29,910 bases of DNA from Blastomyces gilchristii SLH14081 (taxonomy: Eukaryota; Ascomycota; Eurotiomycetes; Onygenales; Ajellomycetaceae), in NCBI RefSeq assembly GCF_000003855.2, contig NW_003101654.1, positions 157,689 through 187,598 on the forward strand, in the 5' to 3' direction. How positions within the stretch are numbered: position 1 is the first letter of the stretch; the number at the start of each line of letters is the position of its first letter. The notes under the pieces were generated by a model. It saw only the letters and a program-made list of their open reading frames with translations. It ran no database searches and had not been told where the DNA came from. Below, piece after piece: positions 1-9,838 of this stretch. The translations under genes were made by a program, and so were the position numbers.

Positions 1-814
1 ATCACAGTTATTAATATATTTATTATATAATTCTCAGTATGACTACTGATCAATGATTTAAATTTAATTAGTATCTCTTAATAAGTTCAGTTCTCATCAG
101 TGTAATAACATATAACTCTTATAAATACAAGATTGTTTGTACTAGTTTATACATTCACTGTGAGAGATACTCTTCAATGATTCTTCAACTCTGATTCTAG
201 ATATTGTATATTAACTTTATAATATATCTCAAGATTAGACTGAAGACAGAATTGATCTGAAATATGAGAATTTGAATTAAGTATTTAAAGAAGTGTTCAG
301 AATTCAGAGTTTTCAATTAATTGAAGAGAAAGATTCAGAGATATATATATATAAACTAATTATTCACAGAAGTTATCAGATAAGAGTTATAATATCAGAG
401 TACTGATATATGATTATTTTCACATGATTTTCTTCAAATTAGAAAGCAAGTATTATTAAAAATTATTATCTGATAGAGTAATTTATCAGCTCAGTAGTAA
501 TTTTCTAATTATTTTTCTTTTATTATCTGTATTCTGATGACTTTAGATGTCTGAAAATTTCTTCAGAGCTATAATTAGTTTATAATAAATATTTCTGAAT
601 GAAGTTATAGTAATTGTAGCAGAGAGATAACTCTTCAGTAATCTACAATACAATCTATTAATAATTATTTCATAGTTCATCTCAGTGTTTGTGTTGAGTT
701 TATCATAAATTTCATGATCAGAAATCAGATATGAAGAATGAAGTGATTATTTATTATAATTGCAAGAGAGTATTCTGTGTTGAATTGTAAATAATATAGA
801 CTTTGTGATTCACA
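1..814. repeat. Unidentified AT-rich mutated repeat
   Basis: No open frame and no protein family is recognisable in any frame here. Base composition (almost no CpG, frequent TGA and TAA triplets) matches the neighbouring mutated transposons. The second Gyp1 copy at the right end of the window aligns with this side only from about position 815, so this stretch is not the same part of that element. It is probably another decayed insertion or a rearranged piece. Confidence 0.4.
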
Positions 815-1460
815 GTGATTTAAAAAATATATATTTGAAATGAAAGAATTGAAGTTTATAGAATATATAGTGAGTGATAACTGTATACATCTCATTTCAG
901 AGAAATTGAATGTTATAGTGAATTAATCACAGCTGAGAAATATACATCATATATAATAGTTTCTTAAATTTATCTTATATTATCACAGATTTATCAAGAA
1001 TTTCATATAAATAACTGTATCACTCTCAGATCTCTTAAGAGAAATAGATGTCAATCTGTAGAAGAAGAAGTTTTATTTAATTATCTAAAACATCACATGT
1101 GAAGAGGTCTTTCTCACACTAAGAAAATATATAATAATATTCTCAGTGCTTATTTAATCAGATTGTGATAAATCATTCTATATTAAGACAGATATATTTA
1201 AATAAGCTATCAGAGATACTCTTCTACAGATGAGTAAGAATAGCAAGCTGCACTCAGTGACATATAATAATAGAAAACTATCAGATACTGAGCTCAATTA
1301 CTCAGTGTATGAAAGGAAATTACTAGGAATTAAGCACACACTAACATTTTGAGATAAATATATTGATAACAGATATATTATAATAGTAATCACAGATTAC
1401 AAAAGTCTCATCTATCTATAATTAATAATAAAACCTTTCAAATGCTTAGTATATTAAATC
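815..1460 (+). pseudogene. Gyp1-L RT C-terminus and RNase H (broken)
   Basis: Aligns base for base with the RT tail of Gyp1-R: the stretch after the YLDD motif ending in a V-S-D-N-C-I-Y series, then the linker into RNase H. The RNase H core is readable near 1310-1430, where E-R-K-L-L-G-I-K-H is followed after a stop by a T-D-Y-K-S-L-I-Y-L motif. These correspond to the family's (Y)xxELLAIxxAL and TDHKxLxYL blocks. Stops interrupt every frame, several explainable as TGG to TGA. Non-functional. Confidence 0.75.
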
Positions 1461-2610
1461 TCAGAGTTTTAAGTGTATAATCTTCATATTAAATACTCAA
1501 AAGAATCAGATACTGTGATATCTAATATAATCAGTCACAGATTTAATTTCAAGAGTAAGAATTCTGTGAATTAGATATAAGAAAACTTTGTATTAAATAC
1601 ACTGAGAGAATATAAGAAATCAGAATAAGTGAATACAATAATCTCTTACTTAGAGAATAGCAAGATATTAGATAATAAACATTTTATAAAAGTAGTAGAA
1701 GAGATACTTCTGAACTTCAAGCTAAGAAAATTAAAAAATGATGTTATACTTTACTATAATCTAGAATATACAGAAGCTCTCTATCTGAAATATTCATTTA
1801 AATATAACTTGATAACTTACATGTATAAGAAATTCAGTCCCTTAGAAAGCTCTGAACTCATAAGTATACTTAAATTAAGAGTGTACTGATTAAGCATGAC
1901 TGAGAACATTCAGATATATACTCACAAGTGCCTGAATTATCAGATTATAAATGAATTAAAGAAAGGATTAAAATATGAGAAAGTAGAACATCAGATAGAG
2001 TGTATAATATAATTATTTAAATAATAAGAGATGAATCTTATAAATATATTACTATGAATATTAAATGAAGATTATTGAATAATCACTGTTATTAACTACA
2101 TTACTGACTGATCAGTTATAAAAGCAGTTTCAGAGATGATAGAGAAGATAATAATGAAATTTCTATATAATAAGATCTATATTAACTATGAAATACTGTG
2201 TGAGATTCTAACTGATAACAGTGCAAATCTCATAGAAGAAGTAGTGAGACATTTCATGAGCCAGTTATAGACAAGACATTATAGAATAATATTATATCAC
2301 TTATAGATAAATAGAAAGATAGAACACTTAAATGAAATTCTGAGTAATATACTAATAAAATATCTAGTGAGTAAGTCTATAAGACTATTAAATGAATATC
2401 TCAGACAGATACTATTAGTCACACAGATTTAATAGCATGCAGTCTTCAAGTGTTCATTATTCTACCTGTTATATGAATTGCATCCACGCATTTCAGAGAA
2501 TGCTTTAAAAAAGATGAGAAAGGAAACAGTGATTGCGGACACAGTAGTTGCAGATACAGCAGAAACAACAGTTGCAGACACAGCAGTTGCAGATGCAGTA
2601 GAAACAACAG
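1461..2610 (+). pseudogene. Gyp1-L integrase core (broken)
   Basis: Integrase of a Ty3/Gypsy element, which joins element cDNA to the host chromosome. The longest open piece, about 1629-1889, precedes the catalytic core. The first catalytic Asp has become Asn (codon 2094-2096, in V-I-N-Y). The second is present in T-D-N (codon 2214-2216). The Glu is at 2322-2324 in the mutated HPQTNGKVERLN block, giving the expected D-35-E spacing. A following stretch near 2430-2510 matches the usual post-core block (H-A-V-F-K-C-S-x-F-Y-L-L-Y). It then runs into a Val-Ala-Asp-Thr-rich repeat tract, where the SINE has inserted. Confidence 0.8.
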
Positions 2611-2699
2611 CCCCGGTGGCCGAATGGTTAATGCGGCCACCCAGTAGCACCTTGGCGTGGGAAACCAAGGCGCGTGGGTTCGAAACCCGCAGGGGATAC
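2609..2699 (+). ncRNA. tRNA-like SINE head with pol III A and B boxes
   Basis: A box TGGCCGAATGG at 2617-2627 and a perfect B box GGTTCGAAACC at 2677-2687 form an internal RNA polymerase III promoter. A T-arm (GTGGG/CCCGC around TTCGAAA) is followed by AGGGGAT, whose GGGG can pair with CCCC at 2611-2614 as an acceptor stem. A second hairpin CCTTGG/CCAAGG (2650-2655 with 2665-2670) lies where a class II variable arm would be. The wide A-B spacing suggests a Ser- or Leu-type ancestor. No proper anticodon arm can be folded, so this is not a working tRNA gene. Confidence 0.7.
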
Positions 2700-2980
2700 A
2701 TTAAATCCGGAACTCAAGGACCTCAGGTTTCTAATAAATACAGAGGTGTACAAATCGCTCCAATGAATTGCTCTATGTTCCTGGGCTGGGAAGTTATTAT
2801 CGCATGTATCTAATTGTCACTTCTTTGTATTTTCTGAAGTTCTTGTTATCTTGGCGTGGTCTCAACACCTGTATTTCCTCCTGTATAACCAACACTTGAC
2901 CTGTATTTAACATCACGCAAGGACTCATTATAAGCTCCGCTTGTATATGAGTATAATGGAAGAATAATAATAATAATAAT
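2611..2980 (+). mobile_element. tRNA-derived SINE with 14-bp target site duplication
   Basis: A 370-bp insertion flanked by perfect 14-bp direct repeats AGTAGAAACAACAG (2597-2610 and 2981-2994). The 5' end is a tRNA-like head with pol III boxes. The 3' end is a short-unit tail (AAT/TAA repeat, 2963-2980). This architecture defines a SINE mobilised by a LINE. The body (2701-2960) codes for nothing evident. Unlike its surroundings the element keeps CpG sites and normal GC, so it is either a late arrival or too short for the repeat-mutating machinery. It splits the Gyp1-L integrase region. No second copy is visible in the window, and I cannot match it to a named fungal SINE family. Confidence 0.87.
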
Positions 2981-2994
2981 AGTAGAAACAACAG

Positions 2995-3951
2995 TTACAG
3001 ACACAGTAGAAATAGCAGTTGCAGACACAGCAGTCACGGATGTAAAATCAAGATTGAAAGAGATCAGTCACATATGTGTAAAACTTAATAAGTTACTTCT
3101 GAACTGAGCAATTCAATTAAAAAGAATACAAGAGTCACTAGTTAAGAAATTAAGTCTTAAGATGAGAATGTAAGTTCTCATATATAATAAGAGTGCTGAG
3201 AAGTTTCAATCTAGATAATTTAAGCTCTATAAAATACTTAAATCACCTTCTCTGAAAATATACACATTGAAAGAATCAGAGAGACAGACCTTATATAACT
3301 TAATAAACAATTCATATCTAATATAGATAAAGATGTAAGACTTAAGTAGATTATAATTATTAATAGCACTATCATCAGTGTTGAAAAAGAAGAGACTTAT
3401 AATTAAAAAGTCTTACAAAGTGAGAGAAATTATAAATACTTATGAATCAGATAATCTTACTTATTTCAATCTTTTTATAATTATAAGAAAAGAATGAGAA
3501 GTAATGAAGAAATCAGATAAATATCATACTTTAATAAGTAATAAAACTGTAGCTGATTATATAATAATATATTACAGATAGTAAATACAATATGATAAAG
3601 AGTAGTCTCAAAGTAGCAGACTTACATGTGAGTTAGATTATAGAAGAAAAAGAGATTCAGAGTTAAACTCAACTATTTACATCAGTTTAATTATAGAGAT
3701 AACAGAGAATGAAGTATCTGAAACATCTGCAGATATATAAGACTAAGTTATCTCAATCTCTGAGAATGCTCAGAAATCAAATGAGATTAGTTTTAATAAG
3801 CTATTAACTATAGTAGTCTAAGCAGGTGAACAGAGACAGTATAATACATGAGACAGAATTATAAGAGATGAAAGCTGCTGAATCTGGTCACTGAATACTG
3901 TATTATATAGAGATTATATAAGAGTAGTGACTAGCAGATAAAGAAAAAGTA
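2995..3951 (+). pseudogene. Gyp1-L integrase C-terminal region (broken)
   Basis: Continuation of the Gyp1-L pol frame after the SINE. A Val/Ala/Asp/Thr repeat tract is followed by an integrase C-terminal segment. Near 3190-3330 it reads A-E-K-F-Q-S-R, stop, F-K-L-Y-K-I-L-K-S and then a Y-T-L-K-E-S motif. This corresponds to the GPY/F module (RWFGPYKV..), with Trp turned into a stop. From about 3400 to 3946 I recognise no domain. The stretch ends at the target duplication of the nested Gyp2 element. Confidence 0.65.
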
Positions 3952-4306
3952 TGTAAGAGGCCTACGCCGAATAGATCAGTATAATATTGATAGATCTTAT
4001 ATAACAAAGAGAAAAATATTAGAGAAGAAAAGAAAGAGAAAGTGTGAAAATCAGTGATCAGAGTGAATATTTATACACATATATAATAATGTATACAGTG
4101 AGGCTTTGAGGCAGAAGAATCTATACACATTCATAGCAGCTGAGGATCAGTGATCAAGAGTGGCCAAGAATTGAAGCATACACAGCTGAGAATCAGTGAT
4201 CAGAAGTGACTGAGAATCAGAGTGTATACATTTAAGAATGAAGCAGTTGAAATCTGTGAAGTGTAATGAAATAGTCTATATAATTGATCAGGCATAGCCT
4301 GCTACA
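3952..4306 (-). repeat. Gyp2 3' LTR
   Basis: 355-bp LTR paired with 9478-9833. It keeps the intact ends (plus strand TGTAAG..CTACA). Differences from the other LTR are nearly all C/T or G/A. At many sites one LTR has TG where the other has CA, pointing to a shared ancestral CG. The terminal hairpin is kept as CAGGC-ATA-GCCTG (4289-4301). Confidence 0.9.
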
Positions 4307-4307
4307 T

Positions 4308-4322
4308 TAACTCTCTCTTTTC
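4308..4322 (-). promoter_or_regulatory. Gyp2 polypurine tract
   Basis: On the minus strand a purine-rich run (GAAAAGAGAGAG) lies immediately before the 3' LTR, where plus-strand cDNA priming takes place in LTR retrotransposons. Assignment is by position and composition only. Confidence 0.55.
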
Positions 4323-4899
4323 AAAAGTAGTTCTCATTGATCAAGAGCTGCTGTTTCAGATAATGCAGAACTCAGAGTTGAGATCAGACAATCATACTCA
4401 ACTCATTTCATGAGATATTATCAGTCACAGTCACAGAGTCTCTTATTAAGAATATTCTTAATCTCTAACTCAAGCTCATTATCGTCTTCTATAATGCCTG
4501 GCAGCTGTCAGTCAGAAGTCAGTTGAGAAGAAAACAGATCAGTGATAATGTGATAAAGCAAGCTTGTATGAAAAACATTATAAATCTCTGATAATATATC
4601 AAGACAGTAGTTATGACTATCTAGAACTTCTATCAATTTATACTTGATATAACAGTAATTCAGTGTACAAGATGAACATATGATCTGTATATTCTTAAGA
4701 TTCAATCATATCAAGTCTTCTATCTTATATTGTTCAGTGAGATCTCAGTGAACATTGATTTGATTCTCTTGATCTTGTTTTACATTTGCTATGAAGATCT
4801 CTGCTCAGTTATAAACATCTCAGAGTTTCATTACTATATTATCAGCAATCTAAATCAGACTGTGAGAGTTCAGTGTGAACTGTATAGTCTTTAGAAGAT

Positions 4900-7800
4900 T
4901 CAACACTTTCATGTGATAATCATATATAAGAAAGAACAGACTTATGTCTGTTGAAATAGTATCTCATTCATTGATAGCAATCTCTGCATATAGAAGCAGA
5001 TCATGTCAATCATCTTATAAGTGATTATAGAACTTATAGAGATAATTTTTTACAGTTTGAATTATCTGTTCTGACATATCATCAGTCTGAGAGTGATAGA
5101 CAGTTGACAGACAGTATATAATCTTGAGAACTTGACAGATTCTTGTTCAGAGAGTACTTATAAATTAACAGCTCTGATTCAATACTATGAATCTCAGCAA
5201 TTCATGCATTCAATAGAATAAGCTCTGTAGAAAAGCTTCAGCAACTTGTTCAGTATTCATCTTATTATAAGATTTTAATATTATACTCTTGCTCAATCAG
5301 TTCACAATGATCAGAACATTTCTATAACTCTTACTCTCAGAGAGATCAATAGTGAAGTTAATTATCACATCTCATCAGGTTCTATCAGAGATATTAAGTA
5401 ATTTCAGTAGATCTTTTCTACAGTTCTTTCATAAGATAACAGATGAACAATAGTTATAGTTTCAAATAAAACATCTAATGCTGTTTAATATCTCAGATCA
5501 GTAGAACTCTTGAGAGATTATTCAGTAAAATTATTCATGATCTGAGTGATTAGTTATATATGAATCATGAATCTCTTACATTATCTGAGTGTATAAGAGT
5601 TCAGAGTGAGAGACTCAATGTCATTCACAGAATCACAGAGCATCATTGTTATTAATTGAGCATTCTGAGATGTCAGTTCTTATATATAGTTCTGAAAGGA
5701 ATCAGAGTACTTCTTGACATACTGCTTCAGTGAGTGCTTAAAGAAGTTCAGCAGTTTAAGCTGTTACATGCTATAATTCATTCAGTGTAGATTCAGAAGA
5801 AGTTGAGATATCAGTATCAGTGTCAGTGTTCATATCAGTGATAGTTCAGAGAGAGAGTGTTCAATCAGAGAAGTATGTATAGTGTCATGAGCTGTTTTAT
5901 CTTGATCAACTAGTATCTTCAGATTCAAGAGTCAGTGCTCTCAGTTCATTCAGTGAGTATCTGTTACATTGAATAATATATCTTACTCTTGTTATGAGAG
6001 GGCATCTGCTATTGAGTTCTGACTGTCAGAATGATAGTGTATTGTAAAATGAAAGTAGCTTAAGAACTCAGAACATCATATCTGTCATTCAGTGAGTTTA
6101 CAGATAGTTATGAAGTATTTGAGATTCTTATAATCTGTGATTATCTCAAATTCAGAGACACTTCAGAGTTCAGAGTCTCATTCTTCTAAACAGTGTACAA
6201 TCATGAGAAGTTTCTTATCATAGATCTCATAGTTGTATTTAGCAGAACTCAGTTTCTTAGACATAAAGGCATGTAATTATAAGACATCTTCATCATCATA
6301 TTGCAATATAGCTTCTTCTATGACATAGTCAGAGAAATCAGCTTCAACAACTGTCTTGTGATCAGGATTGAATGTTATCAGTAGAGAGATATTAATGAAT
6401 ATCTTGTTCATCTGTATAAATACAGCTTCAGCATCTGTTGATCATTGAAATACTGAGTCTTTCTTAGTGAGTTCTGTCAGTGATCTTGTGATATCTGAGA
6501 AGTTTCATATAAATTACTGATAGAAGTTAGTAAATTTAATGAAGCTTTATACATCTTTCACAGTGTGCAGAGTCTCTCATTCAAGAATAGCAGAGACCTT
6601 CTCAGAATTCATTCAGATTCTCTTACCAGCTTCTATGATAAAGTCTATATATTTTGTACTTTTAATCTTAAAATCACACTTGTCTATGTCTATCAGCAGT
6701 TCTGCTTCTCATAGTCATTATAATACCTTTCACACATGTTCTTGATATTCTTTCCTGAATTCATCAGTAAAGATGAGAATATCATCAAGATATACAGATA
6801 CAAATTCATCAAGAAAGTCTCAGAGTGTTCAGTTGATATACTTCTGAAATATACTGAGAGTGTTAGCCAGTTCAAAGAGTGTGACTACTTATTCAAAGAG
6901 ATCATATCAAGTTCAGAATGCTGTAAGTCACTCATCTTCTTCAGTGATGCAGATCTTATAAAACACAGTGATAATATCTAGCTTTGTAAATCATTGAGCT
7001 TGTTCAATGTAAGCTAGAGTTCTATTAATAAGAGATAAAGAATAATAATTCTTCTTTGTTAATCTATTTGATTCTTAATAATTCATACAGAACTGAAGTT
7101 CTTTATCTGACTTCATTGCAAAGAGAATAGAGGCTGCAGTGAAAGAGTTGCTAATATATATGAATTCTTTATTCAACAGATCATTGAGTGTCTTTTGAAG
7201 AAGAAGAAGTTCATCTCAGAACATATTATAAAGAGAGTCTCATAATGATTCAGAGTTCTTATCATCTCTCTTTTTTAACTTAATACTATGATTCACTTCT
7301 GAATCTTATAAGAGAGGTAGATTTGTAATATTATTATCTTGTCAGAAGATATCTAGATATTCATGATATTATTGAGAAAGCTTCATACAAGAATCTGTTA
7401 TTATAACACAGAATAACTTTTCTAGAGTCTTTTTAATATTAGTCAGACTCACAGAATAGATTGATACATGATTCTGCTGTTAGAAATCTTATTAGTAACT
7501 CTGTCAGTGATTTTGATAATGACTTCTTTTTTGAAGTATTTTGTAAGTGTTGACAGAGATCTGTGTCAGATTCAATTTCTTGTGAATATCATCTTCATAA
7601 ATTCTATCATTGTTAGGAAATATCAAGCTTCTGTTTCAAGCATTTAATAAGATGTCTTGTTCAGATAGCTAGACAAGTTCTAATATAAGATTATAATCAA
7701 GATTATTAACTTCATATGCATAGACATCTTCACATTGATATTCTATCACATCTATGTTTGGTTTCATCATGTAACAGATACAAACATCTTTTGAATCATC

Positions 7801-7990
7801 AAATTCTGCAAGAAGTCAGAGTTTTGATAAGAGAATACACTAAAGATTATGATGTCTTACAACTGAAGATTTTATCATTGTATAGTGACATAGATCACTG
7901 TCTATCATGGCGTTCATATTATACATGTTATCAATCACAGTAGATACAAGAATTATATTCATTGTCATTTTCTCTTCAAATCATTGTTAT
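4900..7990 (-). pseudogene. Gyp2 pol: protease, RT, RNase H, integrase (broken)
   Basis: Read on the minus strand. Protease near 7900 has A-M-I-D-S-D in place of the catalytic D-S-G. The RT begins near 7130 with a K-E-L-Q-F-C-M-N-Y block (family LRxCVDYR) and keeps an intact Y-L-D-D-I-L-I-F catalytic motif near 6790-6825. The tether and RNase H run to about 6000 ([19 protein letters not shown], then T-D-Y-K-N-L-K-Y-F, ending in S-I-A-D-A-L-S). Integrase is clear near 5050-5130 (Y-H-S-Q-T-D-D-M-S-E, from YHPQTDGxSER). Stops and Gly-to-Asp/Arg-to-stop type changes occur throughout. Confidence 0.82.
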
Positions 7991-8199
7991 CTGATCTCTT
8001 CAAGCTTCTGTTTACAAATTTGAACAGAAGCTAATCTTTTCCCTGTTTTATTGAGACATTCTTAGAATTATCTTCTGAATCTTTCTTCACTGCAATATAA
8101 TTGCTATGAACAGACACTGATTCATTCTTTGAATAAGAAGACACTGATCTTTCTCTTGATTGAGAAGGTATCAGTCTTTCTCTTAAGTGTGAAGACACA

Positions 8200-9281
8200 T
8201 AGATTGATCAGCAGTTGAAAGCAATATGTTCTAATCAGTTACAGTTGATGTATACTTTACATTGATGTTAATCAGTGACTTTCTCAGAAGTGATCTCAGA
8301 CACTCAGAAGCCTGTTCAAACAGCAGAAACTCTTGCTTATACATAGACATTTGAATCTATTCAGTTCATGATATCTGCATCATTACTGTTCTTCAGTGCA
8401 GATGTATAAGTGACTGAAGTGTAACATCTTCTATCACTGTTCTGTATACTCTTGAGCTTGATCAGACAGTCATTCAATATTCAGAGCTGTGTGTAGAAAT
8501 CTTTATAAGTCTAATCTTTGTCTACATTTATAAGAGTCTGTAAGAGTTCAAAAGTTAATGTCTTCTTAAACATACTAATCTTCATTCAATTCTCTCAAGA
8601 TTGATCACCTGCTTCTAGAATCTTGATGTCAAAGTCAGAGATAAATGTTGTAAGAGAACTGTTTCTCTGTTAAATACTCTGTAATTAATCTAAGACTTTC
8701 TGTTGCATGATAGTGTCTCAGAACAGAATATCAAGATGTTTGATAATATTATCAGATGTTTATAACACTGATTTACATGCTTTCATTCATGAATGAAACT
8801 TCTGTTTCATGCAATTCTTCAATTGTTCATTGCTATATTAATCTTGATTGATTAATGAACTGATGGCATCTTCATCTACACTCAGTTTCATGAGCATTTT
8901 CATTCTTCATAATGAGTAGAGAGTGAGATCAGAAGTATTGAAATATGCAGAAGCATCTAAGCATTCTTTCAGTGCTTTTATATTCAATTCTGTAGATGTT
9001 GAAATTGCATGAGTTTCTTGTTGTGATAATTGTTGAATCTCTTCATATTAGCATTGTTGAGTTGCATGCATATCAGCTATTTATTATTATTATAATTTTA
9101 ACATTGCTTGAAGCCACTGTGATATTACATTTATACTCACATTCAAGAGTTCTCTCATATTGTCATTAGACATGATTATATTGTTTATCAGATGTGTGAT
9201 ATCTGTGAAATCTGAAGAAGTGTAATTATATGAATATCTTATATATCTGAGTGTCAGAACTCTCAGATCTTTCACTGACAT
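8200..9281 (-). pseudogene. Gyp2 gag (broken)
   Basis: Capsid/nucleocapsid region of Gyp2. An ATG at 9281 opens a 63-codon fragment near the 5' end of the internal region, and further fragments follow in shifting frames. A CCHC zinc knuckle lies at about 8212-8262 on the minus strand. It reads C-N-stop-L-E-H-I-A-F-N-C, with CX4HX4C spacing intact and the first Cys replaced by Tyr (TGT to TAT). The stop within the knuckle shows that this is a dead copy. Confidence 0.65.
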
Positions 9282-9477
9282 TCTCTTTGTAAGATCTTAT
9301 TGCAGAGTCAGAACAACTGGCAAGCAAGCTTCTATCTGAGAACTCAGTGTCTACTTAACTATGTTTCTCTTACATATTGTTACACATTTAAATATCTCTC
9401 AATGAATAATTATTTCTAATGAGGAGGTGATATATGAATAAGCATTTCTAATAAGAAGACAATGAACATTTTTCTAG

Positions 9478-9833
9478 TATAAGAGATCTACACTGAATAG
9501 ATCAGTATGATATTGATAGGTCTTATATAACAAAGAGAAAAATGTTAGAGAAGAAAAGAAAGAGAAAATGTAAGAATCAGTGATCAGAGTGAATATTTAT
9601 ATGTGTATATAATAGTGTATATGATGAGGCTTCAGAGCAGAAGAATCTCTATATATTCATAGCAGCTGAGAATCAGTGATCAAGAGTGGCTGAGAATTGA
9701 AGTATACACAGCTGAGAATCAGTGATCAGAAGTGACTGAGAATTGAAGCATATGCATTCAAGAATGAAGTGGTTAAAATCTGTGAACATGTAACAGAATA
9801 GTCTATATAATTGATCGGGCGTAGCCCGCCACA
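9478..9833 (-). repeat. Gyp2 5' LTR
   Basis: 356-bp long terminal repeat, collinear with 3952-4306. The 5' end in element sense (position 9833) begins TGTGGCGGGC and contains a hairpin CGGGC-GTA-GCCCG (9816-9828, plus strand). It still holds several CpG sites that the other LTR has lost. Position 9479 is A where the partner LTR has the G of the terminal dinucleotide. Confidence 0.9.
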
Positions 9834-9838
9834 AAGTA

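Larger units (their letters stand above)
3952..9833 (-). mobile_element. Complete Ty3/Gypsy element Gyp2, nested in Gyp1-L
   Basis: A full-length 5,882-bp LTR retrotransposon in minus orientation. Two LTRs (3952-4306 and 9478-9833) flank internal DNA reading, on the minus strand, gag with a CCHC knuckle, protease, RT, RNase H and integrase, the Ty3/Gypsy order. The element is bounded by a perfect 5-bp target duplication AAGTA (3947-3951 and 9834-9838), and LTR ends are of TG..CA type (the outer G is mutated to A in the right copy). A purine-rich tract next to the 3' LTR (4308-4322) is the expected polypurine primer. No primer binding site could be recognised next to 9478. Stops are frequent, so it is inactive. 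Confidence 0.9.

Noticed and set aside
1629..1889. 86-aa open frame as an independent gene
   Set aside because: It begins with GTG, lies in the integrase part of Gyp1-L in the right order, and has the mutated base composition of the element.
2609..2699. Functional tRNA-Ser or tRNA-Leu gene
   Set aside because: T-arm and promoter boxes are good, but no normal anticodon arm can be folded and the whole block has SINE target duplications at its ends.
2478..2813. 111-codon plus-strand open frame
   Set aside because: It runs from the Gyp1-L Val-Ala-Asp-Thr tract straight through the SINE head; it is a chance fusion of transposon parts, not a gene.
6539..7943. Plus-strand open frames across 6539-6745, 6736-6981 and 7716-7943
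   Set aside because: They are antisense shadows of the minus-strand Gyp2 protease and RT.
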